Source of the DNA: M3007 sp046296435
Lineage (GTDB): Bacteria > Bacteroidota > Bacteroidia > Chitinophagales > Saprospiraceae
DNA length: 64,000 bases
Assembly: GCA_046296435.1 (NCBI GenBank)
Contig: JBKBLI010000005.1
Span: 1-64,000, forward strand
Direction: 5' to 3'
Made by a program: the position numbers and the translations under genes
The notes under the pieces: model-generated
What the model was told of the DNA's origin: nothing
Seen by the model: the letters and a program-made list of their open reading frames with translations, nothing else
Databases searched by the model: none
Shown here: positions 8,787 through 17,008 of the stretch, piece after piece
How positions within the stretch are numbered: the first letter of the stretch is position 1
How the letters are laid out: each line of letters begins with the position of its first letter

Positions 8787-9452
8787 ATGTTAAAAAGAAT
8801 GTTGATTGTAGCTGGAATTGCCATGGCATCCTGGTTTGCCAGTTGCGGTTCGAAAACAGAACAAGTAGGTAGCGGGGCAAAACAAGAGGCGCCCCAAACG
8901 AGCGAAACGGTTCAAAAAGTAATTGAAGAACTAGGACTGGTTTATGTTGAGGAGGGAGCGCAAACCATTATTACGTACGATGAGGTAAATGCGGCTCAGC
9001 AGGCATGGTGCGATGCGCTTGTAAGAATTGGGCAACTCAAAGAAGAAGGCGGCGATTACAAATCATTTGCAGAGCAGGTACTCTCAGAGGCTTACAACTA
9101 TGATTACGGCAAGGTTTTCTTCAAGCCTACATTGGCGTTTGGCGACCAGACATTCAGGAATGACAAAAAAGGCGCGTTGGCTTATTTCATAGGAGGCGAT
9201 CCGGACTATCCAAACGACAAGGGTTTTGCATTGACTCCATGGGTTAAGGCCCGATACGACAACGCCGGCGACAATAACGAAGGTATCCAGATCTATGGGT
9301 CTGTAGCTATTACAATGGGTAATGTATGGGTGACAGGCAAAGATGGTAAAGAAGTAATGGTTGACAAAACGTGGGTGTTCAAAAAAGGAAACGATGGCAA
9401 GCTCAGGATAATCGTCCATAAATCAGCGCTTCCGTTTAGTCCGTCCAAATAA
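8787..9452 (+). CDS. Lipoprotein of unknown function, possibly NTF2/SnoaL-like
   Basis: A 221-residue protein with a lipoprotein signal (MLKRMLIVAGIAMASWFASC, cysteine 20), a short acidic/serine linker, then a globular domain of about 180 residues. The region YDEVNAAQQAWCDALVRI begins a helix followed by strands including GKVFFKPTLAFGDQTF and VWVTGKDGKEVMVDKTWVF, the curved alpha+beta layout seen in NTF2-like cone folds. I recognise similar periplasmic lipoproteins but no assigned function. A terminator follows at once, so it is monocistronic. Confidence 0.65.
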   Translation: MLKRMLIVAGIAMASWFASCGSKTEQVGSGAKQEAPQTSETVQKVIEELGLVYVEEGAQTIITYDEVNAAQQAWCDALVRIGQLKEEGGDYKSFAEQVLSEAYNYDYGKVFFKPTLAFGDQTFRNDKKGALAYFIGGDPDYPNDKGFALTPWVKARYDNAGDNNEGIQIYGSVAITMGNVWVTGKDGKEVMVDKTWVFKKGNDGKLRIIVHKSALPFSPSK

Positions 9453-9471
9453 ATCCAATCTATTTAAGTGT

Positions 9472-9499
9472 AAAAACCGCAGGATGCCCTGCGGTTTTT
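9472..9499. terminator. Bidirectional intrinsic terminator
   Basis: Stem aaaaaccgcag (9472-9482) with ctgcggttttt (9489-9499) and a 6-nt loop. A-run on one side and T-run on the other. It separates the lipoprotein gene from the DUF2490 gene. Confidence 0.85.
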
Positions 9500-9505
9500 A
9501 CTTTC

Positions 9506-10294
9506 ATGGTAGTCATGCAAAAAGCGCTTTTTACTTCATTTTTCACGGCAGTATTATATTCAACTATTTTGGCGCAGAACAATCGTTTGAACACGAGCGA
9601 AAGCATTGGTTGGTACAACTACTTTGGCGCCGTCAAGCTGTCGGAGAATTTTGGAATACATACGGAGTATCAATTTCGGCGAGAAGATTACATCGCCAAC
9701 TGGCAGCAAAGCTTATTGCGCGTCGGCATAAACCATCAGTTGACCCCCCGGGTTCTCTTGAGATTGGGTTATGCCTGGATTGAAACCTTCCCTTACGGCG
9801 AAGTTCCAATCAACGGATTGGGCAGAGATTTCACCGAGCACAGGATTTTCCAAATGGCGCAACTGGCTCACGAAGAAGGTAAAGTGAATTTTTCTCATCG
9901 ATTCATGTTGGAACAAAGATTTGTGGGCAGGTATAGCGCTGCAAGTGTGCTGCGGGAAGATGAATTCCCGTTAATGCACCGGATTCGTTACATGTTTAGG
10001 ATGCAAATCCCGCTTAAGGGCAAGACAATATTGGACAAAACGCCCTATTTGGCCTTATACGACGAGGTTTTCATAGGTTTTGGTAAAAATGTCAATGCCA
10101 ATGTATTCGATCAAAACAGGATTGGCGTCTTGATTGGCTACCGTTGGAATAACAATATCAGAATTGAGGCGGGATATCTCAATCAGATCCTTCAGTTTGG
10201 AAGACAAATTGACGGGCAGAATATTTTCCAGAACAACAATGGGTTGATCATAAACGCTATTTTCAATTTCGACCCAGTGCAAAGACGACAGTAA
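9506..10294 (+). CDS. DUF2490-family predicted outer-membrane protein
   Basis: A 262-residue protein with a signal peptide (cleavage near STILAQ) followed by alternating amphipathic strands typical of small outer-membrane barrels: IGWYNYFGAVKLSENFGI, HTEYQFRRED, WQQSLLRVGINHQLTPRV, LLRLGYAWIETFPYG. DUF2490 proteins are common in Bacteroidota and have no agreed function. The ATG at 9506 lies just after the terminator stem; ATG 9515 would also give a signal peptide. The C-terminus is IINAIFNFDPVQRRQ, with no T9SS domain. Confidence 0.8.
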   Translation: MVVMQKALFTSFFTAVLYSTILAQNNRLNTSESIGWYNYFGAVKLSENFGIHTEYQFRREDYIANWQQSLLRVGINHQLTPRVLLRLGYAWIETFPYGEVPINGLGRDFTEHRIFQMAQLAHEEGKVNFSHRFMLEQRFVGRYSAASVLREDEFPLMHRIRYMFRMQIPLKGKTILDKTPYLALYDEVFIGFGKNVNANVFDQNRIGVLIGYRWNNNIRIEAGYLNQILQFGRQIDGQNIFQNNNGLIINAIFNFDPVQRRQ

Positions 10295-10454
10295 ACCCCT
10301 TACAAACGGCGGTTTTGCGCATACATCAAGGGCATTGCAAATGGGTCAAAAAGCGCCGTTAGTTTTTCTTCAAAAAAAACAACAACGCGATTTTGAGCGC
10401 AAACCCGATCTAACAGGTTTGTTTGACCCCTCAAAAGATCAATGCGCAGTTTGT

Positions 10455-11147
10455 TTAGATCCCTTTGCATGCAAACCACCGCAACGTCCCTTTTACAATC
10501 AAGAACTGACCGACAATATACGTTGCCATGATCCACACTCCGGCGGCGGGCAGGGGTTGTACAAAGCGGTTGATGGCAATCAGGCTGTCCGAAATAACGA
10601 ACAAGGTCATGCCCGCAAAAATAGTCTCAGCACCGTTTGCGCCGCGCAGGTTGAGCGCCATCAACGCCGCCCCATACAACGAAAAGCCATAGACCAGCAC
10701 GGGCCCCCGGAGCGCCGCCGCCGCCGCGGGCAGTATCAGACACATCAACGCAAAAACGTAAACTGTAAGCAATATTGTTAGCCAAGGGCTGCGACGCCAC
10801 ACGGCTATGCGCCCGGCAGCCATCTGTCTGAAGGCTGCGATGTAGGCGCATTGAGCGAGTAAAAACGCGCCGATACCCGCCTCAAACCAGCCGGCGCCAC
10901 CCTTCGCACCCCGCCCTGCGAACATCAGCAACACATCGCCCGCAGTAGCAAACGTCAGCGACCATAACAGCGCCCGAAACGGCCCGGAGCGTTCCGGGAC
11001 CTGAGACCAAATCCAGAGCAGGAGCGCGGGCATGAGCAAGGGCTTCGAAAACCATACCGCCGGCGCGTAATTGGCCCATTCGCCGCTAAGACATACCCCA
11101 GCGGCTACTACAAAAAGCAGGAGAAAATATGAGGCAAAATGTCTCAT
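10455..11147 (-). CDS. YhhN-family lysoplasmalogenase (TMEM86-like)
   Basis: A 230-residue integral membrane protein with about eight hydrophobic helices. Family marks are WFSKPLLMPALLLW, then SLTFATAGDVLLMF with the conserved Gly-Asp, and FLLAQCAYIAAF. Characterised relatives cleave the vinyl-ether bond of lysoplasmalogens; in bacteria the substrate is less certain. It is transcribed away from the neighbouring genes, with its own promoter inside the terminator of the upstream gene. Confidence 0.85.
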   Translation of the reverse strand: MRHFASYFLLLFVVAAGVCLSGEWANYAPAVWFSKPLLMPALLLWIWSQVPERSGPFRALLWSLTFATAGDVLLMFAGRGAKGGAGWFEAGIGAFLLAQCAYIAAFRQMAAGRIAVWRRSPWLTILLTVYVFALMCLILPAAAAALRGPVLVYGFSLYGAALMALNLRGANGAETIFAGMTLFVISDSLIAINRFVQPLPAAGVWIMATYIVGQFLIVKGTLRWFACKGI

Positions 11148-11185
11148 TGCCTGGGTACGACTAAACCTTGTCCGTTTAGCTGCCG

Positions 11186-11214
11186 CAAAGCTATCAAAAA
11201 AAAGCCTTTACCAA
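11186..11214 (-). promoter_or_regulatory. Promoter of the YhhN gene
   Basis: On the minus strand TAGCTTTG (CAAAGCTA at 11186-11193) with TTG (CAA at 11212-11214) 18 nt upstream. Predicted start near 11180, leader about 33 nt. The -33 part lies within the terminator stem of the VPAEY-repeat gene. Confidence 0.5.
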
Positions 11215-11236
11215 CGCAAAGGTTGGCAAAGGCTTT
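11196..11236 (-). terminator. Terminator of the VPAEY-repeat gene
   Basis: A 15-position stem (11201-11215 with 11222-11236) with one internal wobble or mismatch and a 6-nt loop. On the minus strand it runs into T8 (A-run 11196-11203). It starts about 30 nt after the stop codon. Confidence 0.8.
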
Positions 11237-11268
11237 AGAAAACTCCGAATGGAGTCTAAGAATAGTTC

Positions 11269-12651
11269 TTAGTAGTTGACGCCAAGTTTCTTCAGCGTTT
11301 CCATGTCGAGGTTACCCACCGGCAGGCCATTGTCGCGTTGGAATTTGGTCAACGCCGCTTTGGTGCGCACGCCAAGGATGTTGTCAGTCGGGCCTGGATC
11401 GTATCCGCGGTCGAGCAGGGCTTGTTGGATCTGACGGATGGTGTAGCTCGTTACACGATCGCCGCAGAGCACTTCGCGCCATTCGCTGAATCCGCCCGCT
11501 TTTACCAGACGACGTTTGGTCACAGTAGAATACACTGCCGGAACTTCCTCTTCGGTAGCGCTAGCCGGAGCGACAAGTTCTTTGACCGTCACCGTCCTGT
11601 ATTCAGCAGGCACTACCTCTTCGCGGGTGGTAGCCGGCGTCTTGAGCACGCGCTTGGTGATGGTGGTGTACTCAGCCGGCACATCCTCTTCGCGGGTGGT
11701 AGCCGGCGTCTTGAGCACGCGCTTTTTGATTGTTGTGTACTCGGCCGGGATGATTTCTTCGCGGGTGGTGGCCGGCGTTTTCAAGCGGCGAACAGTGACG
11801 GTTTTATATTCGGCCGGGATGATTTCTTCGCGGGTAGTGGCCGGCGTTTTTACGACGCGGACAGTGCGGGTTGCTTTTTTAGCGGGCACTTCGATGTATC
11901 GCACGCATCCGGCATCCGGCACGCCAGAGCCGTCGCAGCCTTTATTGACTTTGCGCGTTATCGTTTGGTACTCTGCCGGCGTTTCCACCAAACACCATAC
12001 CAAGCAGTCTTCGGGGTCCGCGCTGAGACAGTTGCGGTCGCCCTTGCGCTTCACCCATTTGGTAGCTGCCGGTTTGATTTCGACGCGCTCGGTCACGGTC
12101 TCATATTTGGGTTGCAGAATTTCAGAGCGCGTCGAAGCAGGCTGTACAATGTATTCTTCCGTTACATTCTCGAATACGGCGGGCACCTCGACTATGCGGC
12201 GTCCCTCGGGTTTGACGAGAATGCGTTCTGTCACCGTTTCATATTCTGCGGGTATAGCGATTACGCGCTTGGTTTCCGGTTTTACCAGCACGCGCTCCTC
12301 AATGGTTTCGTACTCGGCGGGGATGGTAATGATGCGTTTGCTGGCAGCTTTTACTAGGACCTGCTCCGTAACATCTTCGTATTGGGCCGGAACGGTTACG
12401 ATGCGGCGCGATTCGGCTTTGACCAATTGTTGTTGTTGCTTGTCGGCATATTGGGCTGCTACTGGCACGCGGCGTTTAGTGGCCGGAGTGGTCAGCACCT
12501 GTTCAGTGTAAGTTTCGTACTGATCCGGAATATGACACTTTGCATAACACTTACCCGGTTGTGCGTTGGGAGGCGCATCGCCGGGCTGAGCAAACAACAT
12601 AACCGGCAGGCTCAGAATAGCAGTCAGAATAAATTGTTGAAAATTTCTCAT
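11269..12651 (-). CDS. Secreted VPAEY-repeat protein with C-terminal peptidoglycan-binding domain
   Basis: 460 residues with the start at 12651, the ATG that yields a signal peptide (MRNFQQFILTAILSL, then FAQ). At least 13 repeats of about 23 residues follow, built on [I/V]PAEYETVTERVLVKPAT, each likely a short beta-hairpin. The array is interrupted once by a cysteine-rich insert with CLSADPEDCLVWC and GCDGSGVPDAGC. The last 60 residues are a PG_binding_1 domain (YTIRQIQQALLDRGYDPG, then GVRTKAALTKFQ), which binds the peptidoglycan peptide. The likely job is to link the cell wall to another envelope layer through a beta-rich stalk. It is monocistronic with clear promoter and terminator. Confidence 0.85.
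   Translation of the reverse strand: MRNFQQFILTAILSLPVMLFAQPGDAPPNAQPGKCYAKCHIPDQYETYTEQVLTTPATKRRVPVAAQYADKQQQQLVKAESRRIVTVPAQYEDVTEQVLVKAASKRIITIPAEYETIEERVLVKPETKRVIAIPAEYETVTERILVKPEGRRIVEVPAVFENVTEEYIVQPASTRSEILQPKYETVTERVEIKPAATKWVKRKGDRNCLSADPEDCLVWCLVETPAEYQTITRKVNKGCDGSGVPDAGCVRYIEVPAKKATRTVRVVKTPATTREEIIPAEYKTVTVRRLKTPATTREEIIPAEYTTIKKRVLKTPATTREEDVPAEYTTITKRVLKTPATTREEVVPAEYRTVTVKELVAPASATEEEVPAVYSTVTKRRLVKAGGFSEWREVLCGDRVTSYTIRQIQQALLDRGYDPGPTDNILGVRTKAALTKFQRDNGLPVGNLDMETLKKLGVNY
11490..12531 (-). repeat. Thirteen-copy VPAEY protein repeat
   Basis: Units of 60-75 bp encode the motif x-PAEYxTVTxRVLVKPAT. The four C-terminal-side units (11590-11850) are nearly identical at the DNA level, sharing strings such as cgcgggtggtagccggcgt, which suggests recent duplication or ongoing conversion in this half. 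The N-terminal half is more diverged. Confidence 0.85.
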
Positions 12652-12689
12652 ACGATGAAATTGAAATGTATAAAATTGATTGGTTACCG

Positions 12690-12717
12690 CAAAGGTAGCG
12701 CATATTTGACATTGCAA
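12690..12717 (-). promoter_or_regulatory. Promoter of the VPAEY-repeat gene
   Basis: TACCTTTG on the minus strand (CAAAGGTA 12690-12697) with TTG (CAA 12715-12717) 17 nt upstream. Predicted leader about 33 nt. It lies inside the longer open frame, which argues for the ATG at 12651. Confidence 0.6.
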
Positions 12718-12836
12718 GGTGAATAAAGTCACATTAAATTTCTGAAAATTTTCTTTCAGAAATACGAACATTTGCAATCAGTATTTATTAGGTATCCTAA
12801 GCGCGACCGTTGGGTCGATGGGCAGGATTCTCCTGT

Positions 12837-15524
12837 TCATTCGCTCAGGCCTCTAACTTTTTCCAACGCTTCTTTGAGCATAGCGATTCGGGCCTGACCG
12901 TCCGCCAGTTTCTTCCGCTCGGCGGCCACTACGGCTTCCGGGGCTTTGCTCACAAAGCGTTCGTTGGCGAGTTTGGCTTCGATAGACTGCACAAAGCCCT
13001 CTTGATAGTTGAGTTCTTCGCGTAACCGGGCGGTTTCGGCTACTACATCTACCGTAACGGGTAAGACCAGGTAATAGCGGGTCGCGCCGGCGACGAGGGT
13101 TTTGGCGTCGTCAGGCTCGGAATCCGTTGTTTGCAGAGATGCCAAACCGGCCAGTTTTTCGACCATTTCGCGCAGGCCGGGTTCGGCGTAGAGCGACCGG
13201 GCAGCTTCGCCGTCGCGCACCCATGCCTGTAGCGATTCGCGAGGTTTTATTTGGTTCTGGCTGCGCATTTCGCGTATTTTACCAATTACGTCGCGGGCTT
13301 CGTCCACGCGGCGCAGGAGATCCCGATCTTGGGCTATGGGTATGGGGCGGCGTTGTACCGCGCAATCTTCGCCCGGGGCGCGCTCGCGCAGGGCATGCCA
13401 GATCTCTTCGGTGACGAAGGGCATGAAGGGATGCAAAGCGATCATCGCATCCGAAAAAAGCGCCAGGGTAGCCTCGAGAGTTGCGCGGTCGATCGGCTTT
13501 TCGTAGCCGGGCTTGATTATTTCGAGGTACCAGGAGCAAAAATCGTCCCAGAGAAAAGCGTAAAGCGTCATTAGCGCTTCGCTCAGGCGAAAGTTGGCAA
13601 AATCGGCCTGTATTTGTTCCAGCGCGCGGCTGAATGCTTGGCGGATCCACCGCGCTGCAAGGGCGTTGCGTCGCGTATCGGCTTCTGTTTCGGGCTGTTC
13701 GCAGACTTGCCATCCCTTGACCAGGCGCAGCGCATTCCAGAGCTTGTTACAAAAGTTGCGGCCGTTTTCGCAAAGCTTTTCGTCGAAAAGCAAATCGCCG
13801 CCGGCCGGGCTGCTGGAGAGCAGGCCGTAGCGCACGCCGTCGGCCCCATACGTGTCGATCAAGGCCAGCGCATCAGGCGTATTACCGAGTGATTTGGACA
13901 TCTTGCGGCGCAACTTATCGCGTACCATCCCGGTGAAGTAAACATTCTCGAAAGGGCGTTGACCCTTGAACTCATACCCGGCCATGATCATGCGGGCCAC
14001 CCAAAAGAAGATGATATCCCAGCCGGTCACGAGCACTTGCGTGGGATAATAATATTGAATTTCTCCTTCAGGATCCCGGAATCCGTTGAATACGCTGATG
14101 GGCCAGATCCACGACGAGGCCCACGTGTCGAGCACGTCTTCGTCCTGCCGTAGGTCGTCTAAACGCAGAGATGGGTTGTTGGTTTGCTTGCGTGCAATCT
14201 CGAGCGCTTCTTCGGGGCTTGCGGCCACGAAAATGTGCGTTTCGGCGTTGAGCGGCTCGCTGCGCAGGTACCAGGCCGGGATGCGCTGGCCCCACCACAA
14301 CTGACGGGAAATGCACCAGTCGCGCAGGTTCTCCATCCAGTTTCGGTAGAGGTTTTGGAAGCTTTTAGGAAAAAAGCGCACGGCTTCTTCCTCTACGGCT
14401 TTCAGCGCAGGCTCTCCGAGGGTGCTCATGTTGACAAACCACTGGAGCGAAAGCTTGGGTTCGACGACTGCCTTGGTACGTTCAGAGCGCCCGATTTTGG
14501 TAGTGTATTCTTCCAGCTTGACCAGTGCGCCAACCGATTCCAAAGCGGTTTGCATGCGCGCGCGCGCCTCGAAGCGGTCCAGTCCTACGAGAGGGGCGTA
14601 GGCGCAATGGGCGTTGATACAGCCGTCGTCGCTGATGATGTCTATGATCGGCAAGCCGTGTCGTTGCCCGATTTCGTAATCGTTGGGGTCGTGCGCCGGG
14701 GTGATTTTGAGCGCTCCGGCGCCAAATTCTACATCCACATAATCATCTGCAATGATCGGTATGGGGCGGTCGATCAGAGGAATCAACGCTTCGCGTCCTA
14801 CCAAATCTACAAAACGCGGGTCCTTAGGATTGACGGCTATGGCGACGTCGGCAAAGATCGTCTCAGGGCGTTGCGTGGCGATGACGATGCCCTGCGTCGG
14901 GTCGTCGGCCAACATATACTTGATGTGATACAGATGAGATTGCTCCTCGCTGTACAGCACCTCTTCGTTGCTCAGCACAGTCAGCGCTTCGGGGTCCCAG
15001 TTGACCATGCGCTGTCCGCGATACAACTTGCCCTTGCGGTACAGATCTACAAAGACGCGCAGCACGTCGTCGTAGTAGCCCGGATCCATCGTAAACGCCG
15101 TGCGCTCCCAATCGCAGGAGGCTCCGAGTCGGCGCAGTTGTTTGAGAATAATGCCGCCGTATTTTTCTTTCCATTGGTAGGCGTATTCCATAAATTGTTC
15201 GCGCGTGAGATCAGCCTTGCGCAGGCCTTTTTCTTCGCGCAACCAACGCACCACCTTAGCTTCGGTAGCGATGCTGGCGTGATCCGTTCCGGGCACCCAA
15301 CAGGCGTTTTTTCCTTCTAAGCGGGCCTGACGTACGAGAATGTCCTGTATCGTGTTGTTGAGCATGTGGCCCATGTGCAAAACGCCGGTGACATTGGGCG
15401 GAGGGATGACGATCGTAAAAGATTCGCGCTCGTCGGGCACGCTGCGAAAGTAGCCCTGACTTTCCCAGTGCGCATACCATTTCGCCTCGATGTCGGATGG
15501 GGTATAGCGGTTGGTCAATTCCAT
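12837..15524 (-). CDS. valS: Valine-tRNA ligase
   Basis: 895 residues, the normal length for a class Ia valyl-tRNA synthetase. It charges tRNA-Val with valine in the cytosol and edits threonine. The HIGH signature is HMGH at residues 50-53 after PPPNVTGVL; GTDHASIATE is typical of ValRS; KMSKSLGN lies near residue 540; the editing domain lies between them (TQRPETIFADVAIAV, with GAGALKITPAHDPND). The C-terminal coiled-coil arm (EEFVQSI-like, ANERFVSKAPEAVV) is present. A TATCTTTG -7 element sits 33-40 bases upstream. Confidence 0.97.
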   Translation of the reverse strand: MELTNRYTPSDIEAKWYAHWESQGYFRSVPDERESFTIVIPPPNVTGVLHMGHMLNNTIQDILVRQARLEGKNACWVPGTDHASIATEAKVVRWLREEKGLRKADLTREQFMEYAYQWKEKYGGIILKQLRRLGASCDWERTAFTMDPGYYDDVLRVFVDLYRKGKLYRGQRMVNWDPEALTVLSNEEVLYSEEQSHLYHIKYMLADDPTQGIVIATQRPETIFADVAIAVNPKDPRFVDLVGREALIPLIDRPIPIIADDYVDVEFGAGALKITPAHDPNDYEIGQRHGLPIIDIISDDGCINAHCAYAPLVGLDRFEARARMQTALESVGALVKLEEYTTKIGRSERTKAVVEPKLSLQWFVNMSTLGEPALKAVEEEAVRFFPKSFQNLYRNWMENLRDWCISRQLWWGQRIPAWYLRSEPLNAETHIFVAASPEEALEIARKQTNNPSLRLDDLRQDEDVLDTWASSWIWPISVFNGFRDPEGEIQYYYPTQVLVTGWDIIFFWVARMIMAGYEFKGQRPFENVYFTGMVRDKLRRKMSKSLGNTPDALALIDTYGADGVRYGLLSSSPAGGDLLFDEKLCENGRNFCNKLWNALRLVKGWQVCEQPETEADTRRNALAARWIRQAFSRALEQIQADFANFRLSEALMTLYAFLWDDFCSWYLEIIKPGYEKPIDRATLEATLALFSDAMIALHPFMPFVTEEIWHALRERAPGEDCAVQRRPIPIAQDRDLLRRVDEARDVIGKIREMRSQNQIKPRESLQAWVRDGEAARSLYAEPGLREMVEKLAGLASLQTTDSEPDDAKTLVAGATRYYLVLPVTVDVVAETARLREELNYQEGFVQSIEAKLANERFVSKAPEAVVAAERKKLADGQARIAMLKEALEKVRGLSE

Positions 15525-15556
15525 ACGTGAGTGTGCGACAAATACATTGCGGGGCG

Positions 15557-15564
15557 CAAAGATA
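15557..15564 (-). promoter_or_regulatory. -7 element of valS
   Basis: CAAAGATA, which reads TATCTTTG on the minus strand, 33 nt upstream of the valS ATG. I see no TTG at the usual distance. Confidence 0.4.
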
Positions 15565-15605
15565 AAGCTACACGCTTATACAGATTAAATATTTGCAAAA
15601 AAACC

Positions 15606-15636
15606 TTGCGCAGTTCGCAAAACCAGCGTACCTTTG
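15606..15636 (+). promoter_or_regulatory. Promoter of the tRNA-Ser pair
   Basis: TTG at 15606-15608 and TACCTTTG at 15629-15636, 20 nt apart. Transcription would start around 15642, just six bases before the first tRNA, as expected for a stable RNA unit. Confidence 0.65.
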
Positions 15637-15647
15637 CGGCCTCTTAG

Positions 15648-15735
15648 GGAGAGATGTCCGAGTGGTTTAAGGAGCGCGCCTGGAAAGTGCGTATACGCCT
15701 AAAGCGTATCGCGGGTTCGAATCCCGCTCTCTCCG
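15648..15735 (+). tRNA. tRNA-Ser (anticodon GGA)
   Basis: An 88-nt class II tRNA. The acceptor GGAGAGA (15648-15654) pairs with TCTCTCC (15728-15734), discriminator G at 15735. The anticodon loop CTGGAAA on a 5-bp stem gives GGA, reading UCC/UCU. The long variable arm (gcgtatacgcctaaagcg region) and the T arm gcggg-ttcgaat-cccgc are intact. CCA is not encoded. Confidence 0.95.
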
Positions 15736-15793
15736 CCCACGCACGCGCCACTGTGCGCCTGTCGCGACCTTTGAAAAACGCCGTAAGATAACC

Positions 15794-15880
15794 GGAGAGA
15801 TGCCGGAGTGGTCGATCGGGCTTGACTCGAAATCAAGTGTACCCTCGCGGGTACCCAGGGTTCGAATCCCTGTCTCTCCG
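15794..15880 (+). tRNA. tRNA-Ser (anticodon CGA)
   Basis: An 87-nt class II tRNA. The acceptor GGAGAGA (15794-15800) pairs with TCTCTCC (15873-15879), discriminator G at 15880. The loop ctCGAaa on stem cttga/tcaag gives anticodon CGA, reading UCG. The variable arm is a tight hairpin (gtaccctcgcgggtac). It has the same acceptor as the first tRNA, as expected for one serine synthetase. CCA is not encoded. Confidence 0.95.
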
Positions 15881-15888
15881 CACAGACA

Positions 15889-15920
15889 GGCCGCCAGTTT
15901 TTACTGGCGGCCTTCTTTTC
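15889..15920 (+). terminator. Terminator of the tRNA-Ser unit
   Basis: A 10-bp perfect stem ggccgccagt/actggcggcc (15889-15898, 15903-15912) with a TTTT loop and a ttcttttc tail, nine nt after the second tRNA. Confidence 0.88.
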
Positions 15921-16108
15921 GCCGACGCGCTTCATTCCGGCGGCACGCGCGCAGCCCACACGCTAAGTTTCCGTACTTTTCCGACCCCTATCCCATCTTC
16001 TCTTCTCCTGAATAAAAGTGTCCTCTTAATCAACGAGTTGAAGCGCCTGTTCGACAATGCGTGCTGAAAAAAACACAAAAATTCATTTTTGTCACTTTTC
16101 TGACATTA

Positions 16109-16259
16109 TTGGCGCGCTTTTTGTAAATATCTTTGCAAGTGCTTTTGAGTGAGCGATAAAAATCGCTTCATCAGTAATATGAAAATTTTTTTGCCTGTTG
16201 CGTACCTGAACTAACCAAACTTATCTTTGAGCGCAGGTGTATTCGGCGGTATAACTTTG
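16109..16259 (+). promoter_or_regulatory. Three stacked candidate promoters upstream of an orphan gene
   Basis: Three perfect TAnnTTTG elements lie in one AT-rich gap: TATCTTTG 16128-16135 (TTG 16109-16111, 16-nt spacer), TATCTTTG 16222-16229 (TTG 16198-16200, 21 nt) and TAACTTTG 16252-16259 (TTTG 16226-16229, 22 nt). The last would start near 16265, about 80 nt before the ATG at 16348. The rest of 15921-16347 holds no gene. Confidence 0.5.
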
Positions 16260-16347
16260 ATTTAGACAAAAATCCCGCTAATACAACTGAATTCAAGTTT
16301 TAATCCTGTTTTGATTCGCCTTCGTCATTTAATCTATCACCTGAATA

Positions 16348-16824
16348 ATGACGAATTTTTTTACTGGTCAAGCCCATGAGATTGAACAGCCTTCTTCGGC
16401 TCAATCCATTACTTTTGAAGATTTGAATGCTTACGGCATTCAATTTCCTACTTTCAGTAGCCTGATAGCTTGCGACGTTATCTTTGGCAATCCCCGCGAT
16501 TTGTGCAACGGTACCGGAATCTGCAAGATTGTTGATCGGCGTATCGGCTCTATCGCGCGGCCAAAAGGTCGCTGCGATTGGGCGCCCGCATTTTTGCGCC
16601 TGAATCAGGCTGCTGGCTGGGTCGAAGTTATCCTCTGGAAGGGCATGCTTTGTCACAATCTTTATCGCAAGCATTTGCGGCAAGGTGTTCTGCGCCTTGA
16701 GGCTGCTTGCTTGCTGCCCGATACGTTGACGCCCGGATTGTCCCGGCTTTTGCCAGGCGCTTATCCCATTCAGTCTTTCGACAAAAACCTTGTCATCCAG
16801 ATTCCTTTCGTTTTGGCGCAGTAA
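16348..16824 (+). CDS. Hypothetical protein, orphan
   Basis: A 158-residue protein of unknown family. I favour this frame over the longer minus-strand frame across the same bases because its composition is protein-like, it has an ATG start, and three promoter-like elements point at it. Visible features are FGNPRDLCNGTGICKI (two cysteines four apart in a Gly-rich turn), a basic RPKGRCDWAPAFLRL segment, and WVEVILWKGMLCHNLYRKH. No signal peptide or membrane helix is seen, so it is probably cytosolic. It has no co-directional neighbour. A functional call is not possible; the spread of conserved-looking Cys residues might mean metal binding. Confidence 0.5.
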   Translation: MTNFFTGQAHEIEQPSSAQSITFEDLNAYGIQFPTFSSLIACDVIFGNPRDLCNGTGICKIVDRRIGSIARPKGRCDWAPAFLRLNQAAGWVEVILWKGMLCHNLYRKHLRQGVLRLEAACLLPDTLTPGLSRLLPGAYPIQSFDKNLVIQIPFVLAQ

Positions 16825-17008
16825 GCCCCGGGCGTGGGCGCCAGGGCGCGCGTTTTGCGCTTGACAGCGGCGAGGGCTGCGTGCGCAGGCGATGATTTCA
16901 CACCCGCGCCCATCCCTCTCGCCCTGTTTTGTCCCAAAATATCGATAGCGCGGGCAGACCGTATCGCAGGGCCGCTGTATACCTTGCGCGCAAAAAAGAA
17001 ACAGTGGG

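Noticed and set aside
11338..12511. Two long plus-strand open frames across the VPAEY-repeat gene
   Set aside because: They are mirror frames of a repetitive gene; repeats keep stops out. The minus strand gives a signal peptide, repeats and a known domain.
14184..15320. 378-residue plus-strand open frame opposite valS
   Set aside because: The valS frame carries all class I synthetase motifs; the opposite frame has none.
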